64,000 bases of DNA from QHXQ01 sp036389395 (GTDB lineage Bacteria; Acidobacteriota; Blastocatellia; Pyrinomonadales; Pyrinomonadaceae): positions 20,303-84,302 of the forward strand of contig DASVPY010000020.1 in NCBI GenBank assembly GCA_036389395.1, given 5' to 3'. This document shows positions 58,241 to 64,000 of this stretch, in pieces. The notes under the pieces were generated by a model. The model did no database searches. It saw only the letters and a program-made list of their open reading frames with translations, and had not been told where the DNA came from. Position 1 is the first letter of the stretch, and every line of letters starts with the position of its first letter. Made by a program: the position numbers and the translations under genes.

Positions 58241-59755
58241 ATGTTCGAGTCTCTGTCCGACAAGCTGAAGCGCACCCTGAAGAACTTGCGGGGCGAAGGC
58301 GTGCTGACGCCGCAGCACGTCGAGGCGGCGCTGCGCGAAATCCGCCTCGCGCTGCTCGAAGCCGACGTTAACTACAAGGTCGCCAAGGACTTCATCGCCG
58401 CGGTCAAGGAGAAGGCCGAGGGGCAGCAGGTCTGGCAGGAGTTGAAGCCCTCGGAGCAGGTCGTCAAGATCGTCTACGACGAACTGGTCGAACTCCTGGG
58501 CGGCACTTCCTCGCGGCTCGTCTTCACGAAGGCCGTCCCGAACGTCGTCATGATCGTCGGCCTCCAAGGCTCAGGCAAGACGACCTCGACCGGCAAGATC
58601 GCGCTCTGGCTCTCGCAGAACCAGGAGCGCAAGCCGCTCCTGGTCTCGACGGACGTGAACCGCCCGGCGGCGCGCGAGCAGCTTCGAGTCATCGCCAAGG
58701 CCACGGGTCAGTCCCTCTTCGAGAAGCCGGAGTCGAACGACGCGGTCGAGTTGGCGCGCGAGGCTTTTCGTTACGCGCAGGCGACCGGCTACGACACGCT
58801 CTTGATCGACACGGCGGGGCGGCTGCACATCGATCAGGAGTTGATGGACGAGTTGAAGCAGATCAAGGCTGAGACTCGCCCCGTGGAAATCCTGTTCGTG
58901 GCGGACGCGATGACGGGGCAGGACGCTGTGCGCTCCGGCGAGCAGTTCCACCAGCAGGTCGGCATCACGGGCGTCATCCTGACGAAGATGGACGGCGACG
59001 CGCGCGGCGGCGCGGCGCTCTCGATCAAGCAGGTCACGGGCCAGCCCGTCAAGTTCGTCGGCGTCGGCGAGAAGTACGACGCGTTGGAGCCGTTCTACCC
59101 GGAGCGCATCGCGCAGCGCATCCTCGGCATGGGCGACGTGCTGTCGCTCATCGAAGAGGTGCAGGCCAAGGTCGATCAGGACGAGGCGCAGGCGCAGCTC
59201 CAGAAGCTCCAGAAGAACGAGTTCACGCTCGACGACTTCCGCGCGCAGTTGCGCCAGGTCAAGAAGCTCGGCTCGTTCTCGAAGATCATGAAGCTCCTGC
59301 CCGATCAACTCCTCGGCGGTCTCGGTATGCCGGACTTGAACGAGGAGCAGACCGAGCAGATGGAGGCGGAACTGAAGCGCACCGAGGCGATCATTGATTC
59401 GATGACGCGCGCCGAGCGCAACGACCACCGCATCCTGAACGCCGGTCGCCGCCGCCGCATCGCCCTCGGCTCGGGCACGACCGTCGCCGAGGTCAACCAA
59501 CTCGTCAAGCAGTACACGGAGATGCGGCAGATGATGAAGCAGTTCTCCGGCGCGGGCCTGTTCGGCGGCGGCGGGGGCGGCGGCCTGCGCGGGCGCATGG
59601 CCCGCCGCATGGCCGGCATGATGGGGATGCCCGACATGGGCGCGATGATGGGCGCGGGCGGCGGCGAAGGCGCGGACGCCACCGCACACCAGCCCGCCCC
59701 CGGCGCGGGCCGCAAGCGCCGCGGCAAAAAGGCGAGGCACAAGAAAAGGAAGTAG
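58241..59755 (+). CDS. ffh: Signal recognition particle protein Ffh
   Basis: The protein has 504 residues; GTPase that with 4.5S RNA delivers nascent membrane proteins to FtsY. N domain (ALREIRLALLEADVNYKVAK), G domain with GLQGSGKTTSTGKIA (P loop), DVNRPAAREQL, DTAGRLHIDQELMDEL and TKMDGDARGGAAL, then a Met-rich M domain (MRQMMKQFSG...MMGMPDMGAMMGAG). The very basic C-terminus (GRKRRGKKARHKKRK) probably binds SRP RNA. It is the first gene of the ffh-rpsP-khpA-rimM-trmD-rplS operon. The start is ATG 58241. Its stop codon lies in a heptad-hairpin arm. Confidence 0.98.
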   Translation: MFESLSDKLKRTLKNLRGEGVLTPQHVEAALREIRLALLEADVNYKVAKDFIAAVKEKAEGQQVWQELKPSEQVVKIVYDELVELLGGTSSRLVFTKAVPNVVMIVGLQGSGKTTSTGKIALWLSQNQERKPLLVSTDVNRPAAREQLRVIAKATGQSLFEKPESNDAVELAREAFRYAQATGYDTLLIDTAGRLHIDQELMDELKQIKAETRPVEILFVADAMTGQDAVRSGEQFHQQVGITGVILTKMDGDARGGAALSIKQVTGQPVKFVGVGEKYDALEPFYPERIAQRILGMGDVLSLIEEVQAKVDQDEAQAQLQKLQKNEFTLDDFRAQLRQVKKLGSFSKIMKLLPDQLLGGLGMPDLNEEQTEQMEAELKRTEAIIDSMTRAERNDHRILNAGRRRRIALGSGTTVAEVNQLVKQYTEMRQMMKQFSGAGLFGGGGGGGLRGRMARRMAGMMGMPDMGAMMGAGGGEGADATAHQPAPGAGRKRRGKKARHKKRK

Positions 59756-59828
59756 TCAGAAGCCAGGAGTCAGAAGCCAGTCCTTCCGATTCTGACTTCC
59801 GGCTTCTGGCTTCTGACTCCTGACTACT
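59751..59828. repeat. Heptad hairpin element, CAGAAGC/CTTCTGG family, inside the ffh-rpsP junction
   Basis: Left arm 59751-59780 (AGTCAGA, AGCCAGG, AGTCAGA, AGCCAG) pairs with right arm 59791-59828. The left arm includes the ffh stop (TAG 59753-59755). Confidence 0.92.
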
Positions 59829-59844
59829 TTTGGAGGTTACTGAG

Positions 59845-60111
59845 TTGTTAGCCATTCGATTGATGCGCATGGGCGCGAAGAAAAGCCCGACGTATCGCGT
59901 GGTCGTCAAGGAGAAGCTGTCGAAGCGCGACGGGGCGTACCTGGAAAACCTGGGCACGTACAACCCGACGCGCCAGCCGGCCGAGGTCAACCTCGACATG
60001 GAACGCGTCCGCTACTGGCTGGCGCGCGGCGCGCAGCCGACCGACACCGTCCGCCAGTTGATCAGCAGCCAGGCCAAGAAGGCGGCGGCCGCCGAGACCG
60101 TGGCGGCTTAG
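59845..60111 (+). CDS. rpsP: 30S ribosomal protein S16
   Basis: The protein has 88 residues, normal for S16. It is a small-subunit protein needed for 30S assembly. The start is TTG 59845 with GGAGG 8 bases upstream; an in-frame frame extension upstream lacks this. MLAIRLMRMGAKKSPTYRVV, YLENLGTYNPTRQPAEVNL and MERVRYWLARGAQPTDTV are family landmarks. A TTG start is notable in a ribosomal protein gene. Confidence 0.97.
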   Translation: MLAIRLMRMGAKKSPTYRVVVKEKLSKRDGAYLENLGTYNPTRQPAEVNLDMERVRYWLARGAQPTDTVRQLISSQAKKAAAAETVAA

Positions 60112-60115
60112 TTAA

Positions 60116-60193
60116 AAGTTCAAGGTGCAACGTTCAAGGTGCAAAGTTTTCTTCGACCTTGAACTTTGAACGTTGAACTTTGAACCTTGAACC
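60116..60193. repeat. Heptad hairpin element, GTTCAAG/CTTGAAC family, in the rpsP-khpA junction
   Basis: Left arm 60116-60147 (AGTTCAAGGTGCAACGTTCA and onward) pairs with right arm 60155-60193. The right arm runs up to the khpA start. Confidence 0.9.
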
Positions 60194-60197
60194 TATC

Positions 60198-60431
60198 ATG
60201 CGCGAAACCGTCGAGATGATCGTCCGGGCGCTGGCGAGCGATGCCGACGCGGTGGACGTGCGCGAGATCGAACGCGACGAGCGGACGGTCGTCATCGAAG
60301 TGCGCGTGGCCGAGGCGGACATGGGCAAGGTCATCGGGCGACAGGGCAAGACCGTGCGCGCCATCCGCTCGCTCCTGCACGCCGTCAGCCTCCAGCGCGA
60401 CCGGCGCTACATCCTCGACATCGTCGAATGA
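60198..60431 (+). CDS. khpA: KH-domain RNA-binding protein (KhpA/YlqC family)
   Basis: The protein has 77 residues from ATG 60198 (a TTG at 60180 would add 6 residues from the repeat arm, so the ATG is preferred). A single KH fold is present with the GxxG loop GKVIGRQGKTVRAIR. In other bacteria KhpA binds RNA together with KhpB and affects translation and cell size. It lies between rpsP and rimM as in many genomes. Its last bases overlap rimM by 4 (ATGA). Confidence 0.94.
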   Translation: MRETVEMIVRALASDADAVDVREIERDERTVVIEVRVAEADMGKVIGRQGKTVRAIRSLLHAVSLQRDRRYILDIVE

Positions 60432-60976
60432 GCGCGCCGGGCGACGAGGGGGCGGCCGAGGAGTTGGTCGCCGTCGCGCGCGTCGTGCGGCCGCGCGGCT
60501 TGCGCGGCGAGGTCGTCGCGGAACTGCTGACCAGTTACCCCGACCGCTTCGCCGGCCTGACCGAGTTGATCGCCGTCACGCCCGCGGGCGCGCGCCGCCG
60601 GCTCGCGCTCGAAGACAGTTGGCTCCACGCCGGCCGGGTCGTGTTCAAGTTCGCCGGCTACGACACGCCCGAAGCGGCGCGCGAGTTGGTCGGCTACGAG
60701 TTGACCGTGCCGGAGGCGGACGCGGTCGAGCTTGAAGCGGACGAGTATTACGACTGGCAGCTTGTGGGCTGTCGCGTCGTGACGGTCGGCGGGCGCGAGC
60801 TTGGTTCGGTGCGCGAGGTCTTGCACGCGGGCGCGGCCCCCGTGCTCGTCATCAAGGACAGCGACGACGACCGGCGCGAACACCTGATCCCCCTGGCCCT
60901 GAGCATCTGCGTCGAGATCGACACGGCCGCCAAACTGATCCGCGTCGATCCGCCGGAAGGACTGATCGAAAGCTAG
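60428..60976 (+). CDS. rimM: 16S rRNA processing protein RimM
   Basis: The protein has 182 residues. It helps mature the 30S head with S19. The N-domain RVVRPRGLRGEVVAELLTSYPDRFAGL and the PRC-barrel C-domain (YDWQLVGCRVVTVGGRELG, VLVIKDSDDDRREHLIPLAL, AAKLIRVDPPEGLIE) are typical. The ATG overlaps the khpA stop by four bases, so the genes are coupled. The stop TAG (60974-60976) lies in a heptad arm. Confidence 0.96.
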   Translation: MSAPGDEGAAEELVAVARVVRPRGLRGEVVAELLTSYPDRFAGLTELIAVTPAGARRRLALEDSWLHAGRVVFKFAGYDTPEAARELVGYELTVPEADAVELEADEYYDWQLVGCRVVTVGGRELGSVREVLHAGAAPVLVIKDSDDDRREHLIPLALSICVEIDTAAKLIRVDPPEGLIES

Positions 60977-61046
60977 ATGTCAGATGTCAGAGGCTAGATG
61001 TCAGTCCTAACCAGCATCTGACATCTAGCCTCTAACATCTAGCTTT
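60969..61046. repeat. Heptad hairpin element, TAGATGT/ACATCTA family, in the rimM-trmD junction
   Basis: Left arm 60969-61004 (CTAGATG, TCAGATG, TCAGAGG, CTAGATG, TCAG) pairs with right arm 61015-61046, which ends immediately before the trmD ATG. Left arm holds the rimM stop. Confidence 0.93.
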
Positions 61047-61802
61047 ATGTTGCGCTTTGACATCATCACGATCTTCCCGGAGTTCTTCCGCGAGGTCTTT
61101 GAGTTCGGGATCGTGCGGCGGGCGCGCGCGGCCGGGCTGGTCGAAGTGGGCGCGCACGACCTGCGCGCTTGGACGACGGACAAGCACCGCGTCGTTGACG
61201 ACCGCCCGTTCGGCGGCGGCGACGGGATGGTCTTGAAGCCGGAGCCACTGGCGGCCGCGGTCGAGGCGCTGACCGGAGCGCGCGCGGCTGCGGAGTTGGC
61301 GGGGACGGGCCGGCGCGTCGTGCTGCTGTCGCCGCAGGGTAAGGTCTTTGATCAACGGACGGCGGCGGAGCTGGCCGGTTGCGCGCAGGTCGTGCTCGTG
61401 TGCGGGCGCTACGAGGGCGTGGACGAGCGCGTCGTCGAGACGCTGGTGACGGACGAGTTGTCCATCGGCGACTACGTGCTGTCGGGCGGCGAGCCGGCGG
61501 CGGCGGTGGTGGTGGACGCGGTGGTGCGGCTGCTGCCGGGCGCGTTGGGGAGCGAGACCTCGGCGGTCAACGAGTCGTTCGGCGGCGCGGGGCTGCTCGA
61601 TCACCCGCACTACACGCGCCCCGTGGAGTTCCGCGGGCGGCGCGTGCCGGAAGTGCTGCTCGGCGGGCATCACGCCGAGATCGCGCGCTGGCGGCGGCGC
61701 GCGGCGCTGCGCAAGACGGCGCGCAACCGCCCCGACCTGCTCGCCCGCGCCGCGCTCGACGAGCAGGATCGCCGCTGGCTCGAAGAGCCGGAGGAGGAGT
61801 GA
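61047..61802 (+). CDS. trmD: tRNA (guanine-N1)-methyltransferase
   Basis: The protein has 251 residues. TrmD methylates G37 of tRNAs using SAM and prevents frameshifting. The SPOUT-fold landmarks are ITIFPEFF, DDRPFGGGDGMVLKPEPL, VLVCGRYEGVDERV and the trefoil-knot SIGDYVLSGGEPAA, followed by LLDHPHYTRPVEFRG. The ATG abuts the heptad hairpin and has no Shine-Dalgarno outside it; GCTTTATG is the only upstream context. Its stop lies in the next heptad arm. Confidence 0.97.
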   Translation: MLRFDIITIFPEFFREVFEFGIVRRARAAGLVEVGAHDLRAWTTDKHRVVDDRPFGGGDGMVLKPEPLAAAVEALTGARAAAELAGTGRRVVLLSPQGKVFDQRTAAELAGCAQVVLVCGRYEGVDERVVETLVTDELSIGDYVLSGGEPAAAVVVDAVVRLLPGALGSETSAVNESFGGAGLLDHPHYTRPVEFRGRRVPEVLLGGHHAEIARWRRRAALRKTARNRPDLLARAALDEQDRRWLEEPEEE

Positions 61803-61932
61803 ATTTTTAATTTTAGATTTTTGCTTTGCGATTTAGGGCGGGCAGCTTTCGGCTATCAGCTTTTCGTCTCCGCTGCCCGCTGCTAACTGAGTGGCGGGCC
61901 ATCGCAAATCGAAAATCTAAAATCAAAAATTC
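61801..61932. repeat. Heptad hairpin element, AT-rich AAATCGA/AAATCTA family, in the trmD-rplS junction
   Basis: Left arm 61801-61832 pairs with right arm 61901-61932 at about 29 of 32 positions. The right arm reads ATCGCAA, ATCGAAA, ATCTAAA, ATCAAAA, an unusually AT-rich 7-nt family. The loop holds GC-rich inverted sequence. Its left arm contains the trmD stop. Confidence 0.93.
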
Positions 61933-61958
61933 AAACGTTCTGTTACGGAGTTGAGATC

Positions 61959-62351
61959 ATGAACCGTTTAGATTCAATCGAGAAGACGCAGACGACGCGC
62001 TCGGTGCCGGACTTCCAGCCGGGCGACACGGTGCGCGTGCACGTGCGCATCAAGGAAGCCGCGGACAAGTGGCGCATACAGGTCTTCGAGGGCGTGGTCA
62101 TCGCGCGCAAGAACGGCGGCGTGCGCGAGACGATCACGGTGCGCAAGATCAGCTTCGGCGTCGGCGTCGAGCGCATCTTCCCGCTGCACGCGACGATCAT
62201 AGACAAGATCGATGTCGTCAAACGCGGGCGCGTGCGCCGCGCCAAGCTCTACTACCTGCGCGAGCTGCGCGGCAAGGCCGCCCGCATCCGCGAGCGCGAC
62301 ACGCGCACCACAGAGCAGGCGCAGGGCGCGGCCTCGGCCGGCAAGAAGTAA
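61959..62351 (+). CDS. rplS: 50S ribosomal protein L19
   Basis: The protein has 130 residues, a normal length for L19 with a short extra tail (RTTEQAQGAASAGKK). L19 sits at the subunit interface. FQPGDTVRVHVRIKEAADKWRIQVFEGVV, RKNGGVRETITVRKISFGVGVERIFPLH and VVKRGRVRRAKLYYLRELRGKAARI are family landmarks. It is the last gene of the translation operon and is followed by a clear terminator. The ATG 61959 has GTTACGGAGT upstream. Confidence 0.97.
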   Translation: MNRLDSIEKTQTTRSVPDFQPGDTVRVHVRIKEAADKWRIQVFEGVVIARKNGGVRETITVRKISFGVGVERIFPLHATIIDKIDVVKRGRVRRAKLYYLRELRGKAARIRERDTRTTEQAQGAASAGKK

Positions 62352-62375
62352 ACGCGGGCGGGCTAACAGGAGCAA

Positions 62376-62427
62376 CGAGCGTCGGACGAGCGAAAGAGTT
62401 TTCGTTCGTCCGACGCTCGCCTTTTTT
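62376..62427 (+). terminator. Intrinsic terminator of the ffh-rplS operon
   Basis: A perfect 14-bp stem CGAGCGTCGGACGA (62376-62389) / TCGTCCGACGCTCG (62406-62419) continues through CGAAA/TTTCG. It is followed by a T-run (62422-62427). This is a textbook Rho-independent terminator after rplS. Confidence 0.92.
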
Positions 62428-62518
62428 ATGCTGGCAATAATTCCTTTGCATCAACCGCGCGGCTGGTTTCTAATGACCGACGCTCCGACACTGACAACTT
62501 TCGCAAACAGGTAACGGC

Positions 62519-63652
62519 TTGCACATCGCCATTGACGCGCACTCGGTCGGCGCGGGTCTGGCCGGCAACGAGACGTACATCACGAATCTGATTGAGGCGC
62601 TCGCGCAGGTAGACGCGGTCAACCGCTACACGCTCTACGTGACGCGCCAGACGGCCGTCACGCGGTTCGCCGGGCGCTGGCCGAACTTCAGTGTGCAATT
62701 GACGCTGCCGCACACGCCGCTCGTGCGTATTCCCGTCACGCTCGTGCGCGAGTTGCGGCGGCGACCAGTGGACGTGCTGCACGTGCAATACACCGCGCCG
62801 CCCTTTGCGCCCTGCCCCGTCGTCGCCACTATCCACGACCTCTCGTTCGAGCACCTGCCCGCGACCTTCAAGCGGCGGAGCTGGATGCAGTTGCGCCTGA
62901 CCGTGCGCCGCACCGCGCGCCGCGCCGCCGAGATCGTCGTGCCGTCCGAATCAACGCGCCGCGACATCGCGGACACCTACGGCATCGCGCCTGAACGCAT
63001 CAACGTCGTCCCGCTCGCTGCCGCCGCGCACTTTGCCCCGGCCGCGCCGGCCGAGGTCGAGCGCGTGCGCCGCCGTTACAACATCGCCGACGCTTACGTG
63101 CTCGCGGTCGGCTCGATCCAGCCGCGCAAAAACCTCGCGCGGCTCGTGCGCGCATATTCGGCCTTGCGCCGCGCGCGCCCGCACGATAAGCTGCCCAAAC
63201 TGGTGCTGGTTGGCAAAAAGGCTTGGCTTTATGACGAAACCCTGCGCGCCATCGCAGAATGTGGGCTGACGGAGGATGTGCTCCTGACAGGTTACGTGCC
63301 AGAGGCGGACTTGCCCGCACTCTACACGGGCGCGCTCTGCTTCGCCTATCCATCTTACTTCGAGGGCTTCGGGCTACCCCCGCTCGAAGCGATGCGCTGC
63401 GGCACGCCCGTCATCGCGGGCGACCGCACGAGTCTCCCCGAAGTCGTCGGCGACGCCGGGCTGCTCGTCGATCCCTTTGCTGAACAGGCAATCGCAAACG
63501 CACTCGCGCGCCTGATCGATGAGCCAGACTTACGCGCCGACCTGCGCGTCAAAGGTATAACACGCGCCGCCCGCTGGCACTGGCACGACGCCGCGCGCCG
63601 GACTTTAGAGATTTATCAACGAGCCAGAGGAGAAATGATGAATGCGGAATGA
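62519..63652 (+). CDS. Glycosyltransferase family 4
   Basis: The protein has 377 residues from TTG 62519 (weak ACAGG upstream). N-terminus HIAIDAHSVGAGLAGNETYI is a typical GT4 opening, followed by VLAVGSIQPRKNLARLV and the signature YFEGFGLPPLEAMRCGTPVI, with the complete Glu-x7-Glu pair. It likely extends a surface polysaccharide. The last residues (EMMNAE) are encoded by a heptad arm that also supplies the stop. It is beyond the terminator of the translation operon, so it starts a separate transcription unit. Confidence 0.93.
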   Translation: MHIAIDAHSVGAGLAGNETYITNLIEALAQVDAVNRYTLYVTRQTAVTRFAGRWPNFSVQLTLPHTPLVRIPVTLVRELRRRPVDVLHVQYTAPPFAPCPVVATIHDLSFEHLPATFKRRSWMQLRLTVRRTARRAAEIVVPSESTRRDIADTYGIAPERINVVPLAAAAHFAPAAPAEVERVRRRYNIADAYVLAVGSIQPRKNLARLVRAYSALRRARPHDKLPKLVLVGKKAWLYDETLRAIAECGLTEDVLLTGYVPEADLPALYTGALCFAYPSYFEGFGLPPLEAMRCGTPVIAGDRTSLPEVVGDAGLLVDPFAEQAIANALARLIDEPDLRADLRVKGITRAARWHWHDAARRTLEIYQRARGEMMNAE

Positions 63653-63719
63653 TGAATGATAAATAAGAAACAGCTTTTCATTCATCCTTCATCATTCCGC
63701 ATTCATCCTTCATCATTTC
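63632..63719. repeat. Heptad hairpin element, GATGAAT/ATTCATC family
   Basis: Left arm 63632-63664 (GATGAAT, GCGGAAT, GATGAAT, GATAAAT) pairs with right arm 63677-63719. The left arm supplies the stop of the preceding gene. Confidence 0.92.
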
Positions 63720-63723
63720 GATC

Positions 63724-64000
63724 ATGCGCATCGCAATCTTGGGGACACGGGGCGTGCCCGCCAGCTACGGGGGCTTCGAGACGTTTGCGGAACAACTCTC
63801 GACGCGGCTCGCGGCACGCGGGCACGAGGTGACGGTCTATTGTCGCTCGCACTACGTCAGCCCGCGCCAGCTTGAATATCGCGGCGTGCGCCTGAAGGTT
63901 CTGCCCACGCTCCGGCATAAATACTTCGACACCATCCTGCACACGTTCCTGTCGGCGCTGCACGCGACGGGTGGGCGCTACGATGCGGCGCTCATCTGCA
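63724..64000 (+). CDS. Glycosyltransferase (DUF1972/GT4-type), 3' truncated by window edge
   Basis: The visible 92 residues start MRIAILGTRGVPASYGGFE, the diagnostic N-terminus of the DUF1972 group (rhamnosyl- or N-acetylrhamnosaminyl-transferases), followed by ETFAEQLSTRLAARGHEVTV and YCRSHYVSPRQLEYRGV. The ATG 63724 lies five bases after a heptad hairpin. The catalytic C-terminal half is outside the window, so completeness cannot be judged. It follows another GT4 gene and likely acts in the same glycan pathway. Confidence 0.88.
   Translation, partial: MRIAILGTRGVPASYGGFETFAEQLSTRLAARGHEVTVYCRSHYVSPRQLEYRGVRLKVLPTLRHKYFDTILHTFLSALHATGGRYDAALIC

Noticed and set aside
1..64000. tRNA, rRNA or SRP RNA gene
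   Set aside because: No convincing cloverleaf or conserved RNA segment was seen by eye, including near ffh; a covariance-model scan would decide.

Overview
The window is high-GC DNA (roughly 70%, estimated by eye) from a Gram-negative-like bacterium. It is most likely an acidobacterium, probably of the Blastocatellia. This assignment is inference from three things: a PadR regulator fused operon-style to an ADOP/MacB-like permease, the mix of secreted M48, CHAT-TPR and GH31 proteins, and the many short hairpin repeats between genes. No rRNA or tRNA is visible to confirm it.

Layout. 1-5.9 kb holds housekeeping and degradative genes: the tail of a rhomboid-like membrane protein, a 3-hydroxyacyl-CoA dehydrogenase, an enoyl-CoA hydratase, ribH-nusB, and a convergent amidase with a small Tat-signal protein. 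5.9-15.6 kb holds a secreted GH31 glucosidase, an amidohydrolase, galE, a PfkB sugar kinase and a large secreted M48 protease with a beta-propeller-like C-terminus. 15.6-24.4 kb holds padR-ADOP permease, uvrC, an FAD oxidoreductase-Rieske fusion and an unknown secreted protein. 24.5-58 kb is a loose surface-polysaccharide region: a UDP-sugar dehydrogenase interrupted by an intein, several GT2/GT4 glycosyltransferases, a Wzm/Wzt-type exporter, an O-antigen ligase/polymerase, two asparagine-synthase-type amidotransferases, a nucleotide-sugar epimerase, methyltransferases and a polyprenyl-phosphate sugar transferase. Unrelated genes are interspersed (a low-GC paralogue pair, DUF1028, an XRE regulator, PEBP and CHAT-TPR). 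58-62.4 kb is the conserved translation operon ffh-rpsP-khpA-rimM-trmD-rplS, ending in a textbook terminator. Two more glycosyltransferases follow, the last cut by the window edge.

How the genes fit together. GalE, the UDP-sugar dehydrogenase and the UDP-glucuronate-type epimerase would supply nucleotide sugars. The sugar transferase would start chains on undecaprenyl phosphate, and the GT2/GT4 enzymes, methyltransferases and amidotransferases would extend and decorate them. Wzm/Wzt and the ligase would export and attach or polymerise them.

Two things stand out. First, a 493-residue LAGLIDADG intein sits immediately before the catalytic cysteine of the UDP-sugar dehydrogenase, so the enzyme is inactive until splicing. 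Second, more than twenty intergenic sites carry hairpins whose arms are tandem 7-nt units (8 or 9 nt in some families), in about ten unrelated sequence families. They look like a systematically propagated repeat system, resemble the heptanucleotide repeats known from cyanobacteria, and often supply the stop or start codon of the neighbouring gene. No transposase, reverse transcriptase, CRISPR array or phage gene is present in the window.
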